Positions 1 through 8,052 are shown, counted from the first letter of the stretch. The stretch: DNA of 32,103 nt from an uncultured Bacteroidales bacterium (GCA_937926785.1 CALBBQ010000053.1:1-32103), one strand, 5' to 3'. Numbers and translations are program-made. Notes: generated by a model not told the origin, from the letters alone.

Positions 1-233
1 TGTTGTTGAATTTTTGGAACAAGGACTTCGCCTATTTGTTCTGCTTGCTCCAAATCAAAGGTAATGGGGTAGAGGCGGGACTTTTGATAATGCTCGGTAC
101 ATTCTTTCTGCAAATTGCTCAGCTTTTGCTCGCTTCGGGCAACTGCAACGATATTCACGTTACCTTCCTTGGCAAATAATCGTGCTACCTCTAATCCTAT
201 TCCTCTCGAAGCTCCTGTAATAACAATATTCAT
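1..233 (-). CDS. Short-chain dehydrogenase/reductase (SDR), 5' part only
   Basis: The reverse strand reads from an ATG at 233 down to the left edge without a stop, giving about 77 residues. The N-terminus contains TGASRGIG (residues 6-13), the glycine-rich nucleotide-binding motif TGxxxGxG of classical SDR enzymes, in the expected first beta-alpha unit of a Rossmann fold. The following residues, ending the second strand in VAVARSEQKL, fit the usual cofactor-selecting region; an Arg there is common in NADP(H)-preferring members. The catalytic Ser-Tyr-Lys part lies outside the window, so substrate and reaction cannot be given. It is divergent from the outer-membrane protein gene starting at 481. 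Confidence is high for the family and nil for specificity. Confidence 0.85.
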   Translation of the reverse strand, partial: MNIVITGASRGIGLEVARLFAKEGNVNIVAVARSEQKLSNLQKECTEHYQKSRLYPITFDLEQAEQIGEVLVPKIQQ

Positions 234-480
234 CACTTTATATTTTAATGTTTTTTATCTGGTTGAGATGAAAGAACAAATTAATACCCCTTTTGCTTAA
301 GAATGCAAAAAATTATGATTGCTTATGATAATTATTTGCTAATTGCAGCTATCAAACTTTTCATCGTTTCATAAACTATTAATTATACTATAACTTTGGC
401 ATTCTAAAACAATACTGCAAGGTATGCGTTGTAAATTTAAAATTAATACTTTTACCATATCCCAAAATTAAAAAACGGCC
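234..480. other. Divergent intergenic region between SDR and outer-membrane protein genes
   Basis: AT-rich spacer with no convincing reading frame. It must carry promoters for both flanking genes. The only element I can point to is the plus-strand promoter candidate at 367-398. No clear inverted repeat or operator was seen. Confidence 0.5.
367..398 (+). promoter_or_regulatory. Candidate Bacteroidetes-type promoter for the outer-membrane protein gene
   Basis: TAACTTTG at 391-398 is an exact match to the Bacteroidetes -7 consensus TAnnTTTG. TTTC at 367-370, one base off the -33 TTTG element, lies 20 bases upstream, a usual spacing. This would give a leader of about 75 bases before the ATG at 481. 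It is a pattern match only. Confidence 0.45.
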
Positions 481-1086
481 ATGGGAAGAATTAGAAACTT
501 ACTATTCACATTACTGCTAATTCAATGTTTTGCACCTGATAAGATTTACGCCCAACGTAAGCATGGCGATTTTCAGAAGTTCACGGATAGAATCTACTAT
601 GGTGGGAGTATTGGTCTGGCAATTGGAAACCGTATTACTCAGATAGATGTCCTTCCTCAAGGGGGCATTTGGATTTTTCCCCAGTGGTCGATTGGCATAG
701 GAGGCCGTTATACCTACAGGCGCGAACGCTTTAACTTTCAACCCGGCAGTACAACCCTCGCACCGGTTACCACAACCATTTGGGGGTATTCGGGTTTCAC
801 CGATATTTTACCGGTACCCGACTTCAATGAGGCTTTTGGAATTAAGCTCCATGGCGGGTTTGTAATTCATGGCGAATTTGAAAATCTGTACCTCGACCGG
901 AAAATTTTCGACCAATCGGCCACTCTTGGAAAGGGATGGGTAAAAATGTACATGCTGGGTGGTGGATGGAGGCAGAGGATCGGCAACCGCGCTGCCATCA
1001 ACTTTCTGGTGCTTTGGGATTTAACCGATAATCGGTATTCGCCCTACTCAACGAATCCCATTCTGCGGTTCTCAATCACCTTCTGA
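481..1086 (+). CDS. Small exported, probably outer-membrane beta-barrel protein
   Basis: A 201-residue protein with a signal peptide (hydrophobic LLFTLLLIQCF, then cleavage near IYAQ-RK at about residue 25). The mature part is rich in alternating polar/aromatic strands and glycine (for example GGIWIFPQWSIGIGGRYTYRR) and ends in ILRFSITF, with a C-terminal Phe as in many outer-membrane barrels. This fits the small 8-stranded outer-membrane proteins common in Bacteroidetes, but I recognise no specific family or ligand. It has its own promoter candidate and is closed by a terminator shared with the convergent cold-shock gene. Location is inferred with moderate confidence; function is unknown. 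Confidence 0.75.
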   Translation: MGRIRNLLFTLLLIQCFAPDKIYAQRKHGDFQKFTDRIYYGGSIGLAIGNRITQIDVLPQGGIWIFPQWSIGIGGRYTYRRERFNFQPGSTTLAPVTTTIWGYSGFTDILPVPDFNEAFGIKLHGGFVIHGEFENLYLDRKIFDQSATLGKGWVKMYMLGGGWRQRIGNRAAINFLVLWDLTDNRYSPYSTNPILRFSITF

Positions 1087-1096
1087 TACCCAAATG

Positions 1097-1122
1097 AAAA
1101 AAGGCCTCACGCGGAGGCCTTT
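1097..1122. terminator. Bidirectional terminator between convergent genes
   Basis: Perfect 9-bp inverted repeat AAAGGCCTC (1100-1108) / GAGGCCTTT (1114-1122) with a 5-base loop. On the minus strand the stem runs directly into six T residues (1102-1097), so it is strongest for the cold-shock gene. The plus-strand side is followed by a weaker T-rich stretch and can serve the outer-membrane protein gene. Confidence 0.8.
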
Positions 1123-1146
1123 CTCTTAGTATGTTAGGAATATATA

Positions 1147-1347
1147 CTATTCTAACACAACCACATTGGTAGCCTGAGGACCACGTTTACCTTCGGTGAT
1201 CTCAAAGCTTACGGCCTGACCTTCGTCCAGGCGCTTGAAGCCTTCTTTTGCAATTCCTGTGTAGTGAACGAATACATCGTTACCTTCTTCGGTTTGAATA
1301 AAGCCAAATCCTTTTGCTGCATCAAACCACTTTACTTTACCTTTCAT
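1147..1347 (-). CDS. Cold-shock domain protein (CspA family)
   Basis: A 66-residue single-domain protein, the standard length of CspA-type RNA/ssDNA chaperones that melt mRNA secondary structure in the cytoplasm. It begins [17 protein letters not shown] and carries RNP1 (KGFGFI, residues 12-17) and RNP2 (VFVHY, residues 25-29), whose aromatic side chains stack on nucleobases. The end, GPQATNVVV, is also typical. It stands alone, convergent with the upstream-lying barrel protein and divergent from the FKBP gene. A -7-like element CATCTTTG (minus strand, 1402-1395) leaves a leader of about 45 bases. Whether it is cold-induced or constitutive cannot be read from the sequence. Confidence 0.97.
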   Translation of the reverse strand: MKGKVKWFDAAKGFGFIQTEEGNDVFVHYTGIAKEGFKRLDEGQAVSFEITEGKRGPQATNVVVLE

Positions 1348-1561
1348 GTTACTTTAGAAATAATTGGTGAATAAATTGATTGTTTAAAACCATACAAAGA
1401 TGGTACTATTATTTTAATAACCAACATTATTTTTAACATTTTGTTCAGAAAAAATTAATCAGGCTCAAAGTCCAAAAAATAATTGTAAACATTTCCCTTC
1501 AAAACTTGTTAATTCAGACAGAAAAGCGTTTCTTTGAAAAGTAAAATTTAATTCAATCTAC

Positions 1562-2056
1562 ATGAACGTATCAAAAGACAAGGTTGTATCAATTAGCTAT
1601 GAACTTAAGGTGAATGGCGATTTGATTGATTCTGCTCAGGCAGATAATCCATTAGTGTTTCTCTATGGACACGGCCAGCTTCTTCCACTATTTGAGGATA
1701 ACATCAATAATCTCGCCCAAGGCGATTCGTTTGAGTTTATGATTCCTTGTAAGGATGGTTATGGCGAGGTGAATGAGGATGCCATTGTGGAGCTACCCAA
1801 AGAAATATTTGTAATTGATGGTGAACTGCAGGAAGACCTCCTGGTTATTGGGAACCGTTTACCCATGCGCGACTCCGAAGGTAATGCGCTAGATGGTACA
1901 GTGGTAGAGATTACCGATAACTCCGTGGTTATGGATTTTAACCACCCATTAGCCGGTCAGGACCTATTTTTTACCGGCAAAATTGAAATGATTCGTGAAG
2001 CAACACCTGAAGAAATAAGCCATGGGCATGTGCATGGCCAAGGGCATCATCATTAA
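1562..2056 (+). CDS. FKBP-type peptidyl-prolyl isomerase, SlyD-like
   Basis: A 164-residue cytoplasmic protein catalysing cis-trans isomerisation of Xaa-Pro bonds and acting as a folding chaperone. Features of the SlyD branch are the short N-terminal FKBP half with KVVSISYELKVNG and DNPLVFLYGHGQLLPLFE (residues about 7-45), the inserted chaperone (IF) domain (about 70-125), the return strand NHPLAGQDLFFTGKIEMI (about 127-145), and a histidine-rich tail ending HGHVHGQGHHH that in SlyD binds Ni2+ and other metals. There is no signal peptide. It is monocistronic, with a terminator directly downstream. The tail is shorter than the tail of E. coli SlyD, and a metal role is inferred only from the His residues. 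Confidence 0.93.
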   Translation: MNVSKDKVVSISYELKVNGDLIDSAQADNPLVFLYGHGQLLPLFEDNINNLAQGDSFEFMIPCKDGYGEVNEDAIVELPKEIFVIDGELQEDLLVIGNRLPMRDSEGNALDGTVVEITDNSVVMDFNHPLAGQDLFFTGKIEMIREATPEEISHGHVHGQGHHH

Positions 2057-2080
2057 CAGGTTTTTTTAAACCAAAAATCG

Positions 2081-2109
2081 GGGAAGTGCGTCAAGTACTT
2101 CCCTTTTTT
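2081..2109 (+). terminator. Rho-independent terminator after the FKBP gene
   Basis: Inverted repeat GGGAAGT (2081-2087) / ACTTCCC (2097-2103) with a 9-base loop, followed by TTTTTT (2104-2109). It lies 25 bases after the FKBP stop codon. Confidence 0.75.
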
Positions 2110-2133
2110 ATTTTCTTTTCGTAACTTTTTTAC

Positions 2134-2141
2134 TACCTTAG
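2134..2141 (+). promoter_or_regulatory. Candidate -7 promoter element of the lipoprotein gene
   Basis: TACCTTAG differs at one base from the Bacteroidetes -7 consensus TAnnTTTG and is placed about 40 bases before the preferred start codon. No clear -33 TTTG is found at the usual distance, so this is weak. Confidence 0.3.
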
Positions 2142-2177
2142 CAGTTACAATTATACCAAATGCTAAATCCGAGGAAC

Positions 2178-2699
2178 ATGAGCTCACGAATAATTATAGC
2201 CTGCCTGTCGTTAGCCCTTCTGTTTTCCTGTAAGGGCAACGATGACGACGAGAATCTGAACATAGTTAATTTTGGTAACGAGCAGTTCAAGCTATACCGA
2301 GGTTATAGCCATAAGTTCAGCGATGCCCTGCCTACCGGTGCCACTCCCTATGTGCTCGCCCTGCTTGGCGAAGGGGTTAGCTACAGCACCGATGCAGGAA
2401 AGTTTACCGGAACAGGCGCATTAATCACTGCATACTTCTATTCCGAAAACTCTGCCGAAATAAAGAACGGATTGTACACCGTTGATATCTTTTCTCAAAA
2501 GGGTAGCTTTACCGTTGATTCCTGCAAGGTTTTTTACAACTACGACTTTGCTGCCGATACCGGAAGGGTTTACTCCATTAAAGCCGGCACCTTTGATGTG
2601 TATAACCTGGGTAGGCTGATGAGATACAAAATAGATATTCAGACCGCTGATTTTATCCACTTTCTTGGCGACTTCAAGGGTACTATCGATCCCATGTAG
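2178..2699 (+). CDS. Hypothetical lipoprotein, probably surface-exposed
   Basis: The frame opens at an ATG at 2160, but I prefer the ATG at 2178 (MSSRIIIAC), which places the signal sequence at the very N-terminus and has GAGGA just upstream. The protein then has about 173 residues. The signal ends in a lipobox, LLFSC, and the cysteine is followed by KGNDDDEN. A Lys plus acidic run right after the lipidated Cys matches the lipoprotein export signal known to send Bacteroidetes lipoproteins to the cell surface. The mature domain is beta-rich with many Tyr, Gly and Thr residues; I recognise no family and assign no function. It stands alone between the FKBP terminator and the symporter. Confidence 0.7.
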   Translation: MSSRIIIACLSLALLFSCKGNDDDENLNIVNFGNEQFKLYRGYSHKFSDALPTGATPYVLALLGEGVSYSTDAGKFTGTGALITAYFYSENSAEIKNGLYTVDIFSQKGSFTVDSCKVFYNYDFAADTGRVYSIKAGTFDVYNLGRLMRYKIDIQTADFIHFLGDFKGTIDPM

Positions 2700-2972
2700 T
2701 AAAAGGGATGATGCAACCCTAAGCAAATAAATAAAGCTGCGGCTTTACCATCATAACACTCTTTTAAAGCATGCGAAGTGTCTATTTTGTTTGCTACAAT
2801 GCTATACCCCACATTCTAATCAATTTTAACTTTGTATTCGTTAAAACCGGATATCCCTTTAACTTTTTTTAACTCTTAACCATAAACTATTAACCATTAA
2901 CCATAAATTTTAACTATGAACCTTTAACCCCTCAAATTTGAACATACTCTTTTAACCTTTAACCTTCTCAAT
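2700..2972 (+). other. Intergenic region upstream of the symporter
   Basis: A gene-free stretch. The first half has a weak short hairpin (AAAGC..GCTTT near 2733-2746, no T-run) and a perfect -7-like box TAACTTTG at 2827-2834, without a -33 partner at normal spacing. The second half is occupied by the heptamer array listed separately. Confidence 0.5.
2876..2966 (+). repeat. Degenerate 7-bp-periodic repeat array (TTAACCA type)
   Basis: Thirteen consecutive heptamers keep register over 91 bases. The left end is nearly pure (TTAACCA, TAAACTA, TTAACCA, TTAACCA) and the copies then drift (TAAATTT, TAACTAT, GAACCTT, TAACCCC and so on), ending with two TAACCTT units. The array stops six bases before the symporter ATG, so it forms the proximal leader of that gene. 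Confidence 0.7.
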
Positions 2973-4262
2973 ATGCATCGCAAGTTTCCCCTTTATGCCA
3001 GGATTCTGATAGGAATGTTTTTAGGCTTGATTGTGGGTTTTCTGGCAGTTGTTTTAGGTATTCAGCAGTTTGCGTGGGATTACATCAAACCATTTGGTAC
3101 CATTTTCCTCAACTTGTTGAAGTTGATTGCCATGCCGCTCATTTTTGCGTCGCTGGTGAGCGGAGTGGGTGGGCTAAGCGATATCAGCAGGCTATCAAAG
3201 CTGGGTGTAAAAACCATCACGCTATACATTATAACCACTACTCTTGCGGTTTCCATTGGGTTGGTTTTAGTAAACATAATTCGTCCGGGCAACCTCTTTA
3301 GTCAGGAGAAAAAGGCAGAGCTGGTGGCCAAGTATGCCACCGACCTTTCCGTTCGGCAACAGGCTGCCGAGAGTATTACACATCGCTCACCCCTTCAATT
3401 TCTGGTTGATATTGTACCTGAAAATATTGTTAGCGCAGCTTCGAGTAATACCTCAATGCTTCAGGTGATATTTTTTGCCCTGCTCTTCGGTGTTGCACTT
3501 GTTTTAGTTCCCAATTCCAAAGTAGCTGTTGTCAAGGATTTTGTATCGGGTTTAAACGAGGTGGTTCTTAAAGTTGTCGATATCGTTATGATGTTTGCGC
3601 CCTTCGGGGTTTTTGCTCTTATGGTATCGTTGCTTGTTGATTTTGTTGGGGCTGATATGGGCTCATCGGTTCAGCTGTTTGCTTCACTTGGACTTTATGC
3701 ATTGACCATAGTTTTGGGACTGATGCTGATCATATTACTTATTTACCCATTGTTTTTGAAGTTTTACGCCGGAATAGGTTTCAAAAAGTTTTACCGGGCC
3801 ATTTTCCCAGCCCAGCTGGTTGCTTTTTCAACCAGTTCAAGCGCAGCCACGCTTCCGGTTACCATGGAGCAGGTGGAGAAGGAGCTCAAGGTACCAAACG
3901 AAATTTCCAGCTTTGTTCTCCCTATTGGAGTAACCATAAACATGGATGGAACCAGCCTATACCAGGCAGTGGCTACCGTTTTTATTGCCGAAGTGTTTGG
4001 CGTTGAGCTAACCCTGTTGCAGCTGCTTACCATTTTAATTACTGCAACTCTAGCTTCTATAGGTTCAGCCGGAGTGCCGGGTGCAGGAATAGTTATGCTC
4101 ATTATTGTTTTGAACTCGGTTGGCTTACCTGTTGAGGGGCTAGCCCTAATCCTTGCCATTGATAGGCCGCTCGACATGCTTCGGACTTCAGTTAACGTAA
4201 CCGGCGATGCTATGATAGCCGCCATGGTGGCTAAAAGTGAGGGAAGGTTAGGTTCTGATTAG
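2973..4262 (+). CDS. Dicarboxylate/amino acid:cation symporter (DAACS family, GltP/DctA-like)
   Basis: A 429-residue inner-membrane carrier of normal family length that couples uptake of glutamate/aspartate or C4-dicarboxylates to H+ or Na+. Seen in the sequence are several long hydrophobic segments from residue 8 onward, the serine-rich re-entrant loop STSSSAATLPVTMEQ (about residues 287-301), NMDGTSLYQAV (about 323-333) and the second hairpin GSAGVPGAGIV (about 363-373) followed by a membrane helix with DRPLDMLRTSVNVTGD (about 394-409). In this family the NMDGT and the C-terminal Asp/Arg/Asn region form the substrate and cation sites. Substrate cannot be fixed from the sequence. Its leader is a heptamer repeat array. 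The gene downstream begins 45 bases later but seems functionally unrelated. Confidence 0.95.
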   Translation: MHRKFPLYARILIGMFLGLIVGFLAVVLGIQQFAWDYIKPFGTIFLNLLKLIAMPLIFASLVSGVGGLSDISRLSKLGVKTITLYIITTTLAVSIGLVLVNIIRPGNLFSQEKKAELVAKYATDLSVRQQAAESITHRSPLQFLVDIVPENIVSAASSNTSMLQVIFFALLFGVALVLVPNSKVAVVKDFVSGLNEVVLKVVDIVMMFAPFGVFALMVSLLVDFVGADMGSSVQLFASLGLYALTIVLGLMLIILLIYPLFLKFYAGIGFKKFYRAIFPAQLVAFSTSSSAATLPVTMEQVEKELKVPNEISSFVLPIGVTINMDGTSLYQAVATVFIAEVFGVELTLLQLLTILITATLASIGSAGVPGAGIVMLIIVLNSVGLPVEGLALILAIDRPLDMLRTSVNVTGDAMIAAMVAKSEGRLGSD

Positions 4263-4307
4263 CATTTTGTATTATTTTTAGTTAACTTGTGTTATCAATT
4301 GTTTGCT

Positions 4308-4937
4308 ATGAATCAGCAAGATATTTCAGCACAAGTTGAGCTTTTAAGGCGGATAGGCTTCGAATCACGAACCTTGCTCAACGGAATTACAGGACCTATT
4401 CACCTGTTAAGGTCTATGATTAGCGACCCCGCACTTCTCGAAACCCTTCACATTCTGGATTTAAGTACCGTACGATTCGAAAAGTTTTCGCTGCGTTCGC
4501 AGCTATTAGCCAATCTTCTTAATCCAGCATCAACTTTACACAGCGAAACCTGCGATTTAGCTGATTTAGTGAATCATGCTGTACTTGAGCTAAACGACTT
4601 TATAAATTTTTACGGGATAACCATTAGCATTGCCCATAGTACGGTATCATTAATTGTTGATGCAAACAGAGATTTGGTTTACCAATCGGTAATGATTTCC
4701 TTTGAACAGTTCATGGGGGTTCTTGAAACTGGTTCTACAATTAATGTCAACATCGAAAATAACCATATTCGGATTTCTGCCCCCGATAAAGGTTTTTTTG
4801 CCCAAAAATTTGAGCAAACTACTGATAATTGGTCTAACGATTTAGATATAGTATTGCTCAAAAAAACTTTTGAAAAGTTCAACATTCATTTTTCAATCAA
4901 TGTGATAGATAGTAGTTCAATATTAACATTTGGTTAA
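4308..4937 (+). CDS. Histidine-kinase-like protein lacking the phosphoacceptor His (pseudokinase)
   Basis: The frame opens at 4287, but the ATG at 4308 (MNQQDISAQ) better fits a soluble start; this gives 209 residues. The helix LLRRIGFESRTLLNGITGPIH aligns with the H-box of HisKA domains (consensus HELRTPLNGI): Glu, Arg, Thr, Leu-Asn-Gly-Ile are kept, but the histidine is Phe18. The C-terminal half resembles a HATPase domain in outline (DANRDLVYQSV, then GSTINVNIENNHIRISAPDKG), yet the N-box Asn and the G-boxes are eroded. It therefore probably dimerises but neither autophosphorylates nor binds ATP normally. It lies 14 bases before the ABC transporter gene and so may regulate it or act as a partner for the hybrid kinase at the end of the run. 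The relation to HisKA is my reading of motifs, not a database result. Confidence 0.65.
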   Translation: MNQQDISAQVELLRRIGFESRTLLNGITGPIHLLRSMISDPALLETLHILDLSTVRFEKFSLRSQLLANLLNPASTLHSETCDLADLVNHAVLELNDFINFYGITISIAHSTVSLIVDANRDLVYQSVMISFEQFMGVLETGSTINVNIENNHIRISAPDKGFFAQKFEQTTDNWSNDLDIVLLKKTFEKFNIHFSINVIDSSSILTFG

Positions 4938-4951
4938 TCCGTTAGGCCTGT

Positions 4952-7930
4952 ATGAATGAGCTTCTAGTTAAATCACAGGTAACCCTGTTTGCCCATATCG
5001 TCGTACAGAGCGATAACAGTATTCAACGCCTTTCCGAGATATATACGGAAATACTTTTTACCAAGCTTGTCAACTCACGGGTAGGGAAACAGCAGAAAAA
5101 CGAGTTAAAAGAGATTGTTCGTAAGCACAGGAGTAACCAAAAGCCGATTGATATTGATAAGATTTGCCAGGATATAAATAAAAACAGCCCCATTCACCAT
5201 CGTTTGATTCTTCTGATAAACCTGCTTGAGTTTGGTTTTTTTGCCCAAAAAAATGATATCCTGCTTACGCAAGCCAACAACCTTTCGGAGCAAATCAAAA
5301 GCATTTCCGAATTACTTAGAATTCCCCATCAAACATTCAGCCTTTGTAGTAGTTTTGTTTCCGGTAAGCTATTCGAAACGGATGACCGTTCCGGTATTCT
5401 AATAGTTAAGTCTAAAAACCCCGGTATTAGGGGAGTACATTTTGTTGAACGGGGTAGCTTGGAGGGTTACTTTATATTTGCATACTTTAAGCAAACCAAT
5501 TCGATTTTCTTTAAATACTTTGGTAAGGAGCCCATACAGCTTAATTCTAAACCGGTTCATCCAAAAACAATTTACGCTTTTTACAGCGGGTCGGTTCTTA
5601 CCCTGAACGGTAAGCCATTGCTATACTATAGCCGAGTAATTGGACAATTCAAAGGCCTTGCGGAACATGAATCAATAACCCTCAGTTTAAAGAATATCCA
5701 ATTTCAATACTCAAAATCGGGTTTTGGGTTGCATCATGTATGCTTTACCGCCTCGTCGGGCGAGATTATTGGGGTTATGGGAGGCAGTGGAGTGGGGAAA
5801 TCTACTCTTTTCAACCTGGTTAATGGTACCCTAAAACCTTTAGAGGGTCAAATATTACTCAATGGAGTAAGCTACTCCGACAATTTACCCGCAATTCAGA
5901 AGCTAATTGGATATGTTCCACAGGACGATTCCCTCTTTGAGAACCTAACAGTTTTTGAGAACCTTTACTTTACCGCCCGGTTAGCACTAAGTAATTTATC
6001 GCCGGAGCAAACCGCCGAGCTGGTAAATGCGCGTTTGGCAGAGTTTGGGCTTTACCATATCCGAAACCTCAGGGTTGGTAGTTCTATTTCCCGAAATATC
6101 AGCGGTGGCCAAAGAAAGAGGCTTAACATTGTAACCGAAATCATTCGCGAACCAAAATTGCTACTGGTCGATGAACCCACTTCGGGACTTTCCTCGGCCG
6201 ATTCACTGAGGGTAATGTCGCTTCTTAAAGAGCAAGCTCTAGCGGGGCGGTTAGTTCTGGTGAATATTCACCAGCCCTCAGCCGAAATTTATAGACTCTT
6301 TGATAAAATACTGGTACTCGATCAGGGAGGCTATATGGTTTTCTACGGCAATCCATTGGAAGCCCTTAAACATTTCAGGTTGCTGGCAGGCCATATCGAT
6401 GCCGAAGAGGTTGAGTGCACTACCTGTCGCAATGTTAAACCCGATGAGATATTTGATATAATTGAAGAGAAACAGGTTGACGAATTCGGGCAAATAACTG
6501 AAATTAGAAAAATTTCGCCGGTTGAGCTAAGCTCCCATTTCACACCTGATCTAAGCCCAGAGCTTGAGCATGCTTCCTTGCCCGGTGTGATATCGAAAAA
6601 AGCATCGCCCTTGCGACAGCTGGAAGTTTACATTAAGCGGCTTACTCTCAGTAAGTTGCGCGATGTAGAGTTTTTTATTTTCGCATTTGCAATACCTGTC
6701 CTGCTGGCGGGTGTTATTGCTGTGTTCAGCAAGTATTCTTACCCCAGCCAGGATGGCGGATACATCTACATTTTTTATGAGAACTACAACATTCCCATTT
6801 TCTTTCTAACCAGCATTATCGCCAGCTTGTTTCTGGGGATGATTGTAACATCCGATAGCATTATCAGGGATGCAAATGTCAATAAACGCGAAGCCCTTCT
6901 GTTTCTGAGCCAAAAAGCATACTTCAACTCTAAAGTGTTCTTCTACTTCGGGTTAACAATTATTCAAAGCTTTATCTATACAGCCATCTCGGTTTACATT
7001 TTGCAGCTGAAAGGTATGTTCCTTCAAACCTGGGGTGTAATGCTGATCATGGGGTTTTTGGGCAACGTGGTAGGGTTAATGGTTTCAACCCTTTTCAAAT
7101 CCCTATCGGCTGCATACCTTATTGTCCCATTCCTTGTGATACCCCAAATCATTTTAAGCGGTATTACAATACCATTCGACCGAATGAACCGTCATCTCTC
7201 AAACCCTGAATATGTGCCCCTGATTGGTTTGATATCACCCTCCATGTGGGGCATGGAAGCCCTTTTAGTCTATCAGTTTGTGAATAATGACTACGAAAAA
7301 CATTTCTTTATGGTCGATATGACTGAGAGCCAAAACCGCATTAACTCTCAGTATTTAATCCCTAAAATTTTTCAGCTCATTCAGGACCTTCAGAAAAATC
7401 CTGATGAGAACATTCGGTTAAGGTACAAAAAACTCATTTTGCATGGGGTGTCCCAGCTAAATATTCCATTGAGCACTGATTTACTTGACCGTTCATCTGA
7501 AGTAAGAAAATTAGAAATTTTGCTGAACGAATTGCAGCAGAAGTTGCAGAGGCAATACTCAAAAGCCTTGCGCGATAGGGATGCAATAGGAAACCAGTTA
7601 GTTAGTAAGTTGGGTGGTTATGATAGCTTGCTCCATTTGAAGCAGCAATGCACCAATAAGGGCGTGGAGGATCTAACCCTTTCACGAAAAAATATTGTTG
7701 CCATTCAGGTCGTTGAGAACAAGCTGGTGCAAACCATTGATCCAGTTTTCAAAATGCCCACCAGTAAATGGGGTCGATCTCATTTCCTTGCCCCTTACAA
7801 GCGAATCGGAAACATGTGGTTTTCTACTTATACATTCAATGTTTTCGTTCTTGGCATGTTGCTCTGCATAGCCTACATTTTATTCCTTTTTAATATTTTC
7901 CCGAGGCTACTCTCGCGTCTTGCAAGATGA
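4952..7930 (+). CDS. ABCG-type ABC transporter, ATPase-permease fusion with sensory-like N-terminus
   Basis: A 992-residue half-transporter. Residues 1-115 form an alpha-helical domain, possibly TerB-like. Residues about 160-240 are beta-rich and could be a degenerate FHA-like domain. The ATPase occupies about 247-480, with Walker A GGSGVGKST (277-285), Q-loop in YVPQDDSLFENLTV, signature ISGGQRKRL (383-391), Walker B LLLVDEPTSG with E408, and H-loop NIHQPS. A linker contains a CTTC motif. Membrane segments fall near 573-591, 613-633, 662-684, 694-716, 720-741 and 960-985. The last two are separated by about 190 residues with a predicted coiled coil (about 848-880), probably outside the cytoplasm. 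The order ATPase then membrane domain is that of the ABCG/White family, mostly exporters. Cargo is unknown. The lipoprotein and secreted proteins downstream may be envelope partners. Confidence 0.9.
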   Translation: MNELLVKSQVTLFAHIVVQSDNSIQRLSEIYTEILFTKLVNSRVGKQQKNELKEIVRKHRSNQKPIDIDKICQDINKNSPIHHRLILLINLLEFGFFAQKNDILLTQANNLSEQIKSISELLRIPHQTFSLCSSFVSGKLFETDDRSGILIVKSKNPGIRGVHFVERGSLEGYFIFAYFKQTNSIFFKYFGKEPIQLNSKPVHPKTIYAFYSGSVLTLNGKPLLYYSRVIGQFKGLAEHESITLSLKNIQFQYSKSGFGLHHVCFTASSGEIIGVMGGSGVGKSTLFNLVNGTLKPLEGQILLNGVSYSDNLPAIQKLIGYVPQDDSLFENLTVFENLYFTARLALSNLSPEQTAELVNARLAEFGLYHIRNLRVGSSISRNISGGQRKRLNIVTEIIREPKLLLVDEPTSGLSSADSLRVMSLLKEQALAGRLVLVNIHQPSAEIYRLFDKILVLDQGGYMVFYGNPLEALKHFRLLAGHIDAEEVECTTCRNVKPDEIFDIIEEKQVDEFGQITEIRKISPVELSSHFTPDLSPELEHASLPGVISKKASPLRQLEVYIKRLTLSKLRDVEFFIFAFAIPVLLAGVIAVFSKYSYPSQDGGYIYIFYENYNIPIFFLTSIIASLFLGMIVTSDSIIRDANVNKREALLFLSQKAYFNSKVFFYFGLTIIQSFIYTAISVYILQLKGMFLQTWGVMLIMGFLGNVVGLMVSTLFKSLSAAYLIVPFLVIPQIILSGITIPFDRMNRHLSNPEYVPLIGLISPSMWGMEALLVYQFVNNDYEKHFFMVDMTESQNRINSQYLIPKIFQLIQDLQKNPDENIRLRYKKLILHGVSQLNIPLSTDLLDRSSEVRKLEILLNELQQKLQRQYSKALRDRDAIGNQLVSKLGGYDSLLHLKQQCTNKGVEDLTLSRKNIVAIQVVENKLVQTIDPVFKMPTSKWGRSHFLAPYKRIGNMWFSTYTFNVFVLGMLLCIAYILFLFNIFPRLLSRLAR

Positions 7931-8052
7931 CGCTCATAGTTTTAACGTTTTATTTTCTTGCTTTTCAACATATTTTTTACTAAATTGCTTAGTGTTAGTA
8001 ATGCCTTGTTACTGTCAACTGTCTTAAAATACAACAAATTAATCTTTTACCT

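Noticed and set aside
115..300. 61-codon plus-strand frame at the left end
   Set aside because: Antisense to the SDR gene, whose TGASRGIG motif shows the true strand.
2733..2746. Short hairpin AAAGC-loop-GCTTT after the surface lipoprotein gene
   Set aside because: The stem is only 5 bp with no T-run, too weak to call a terminator.
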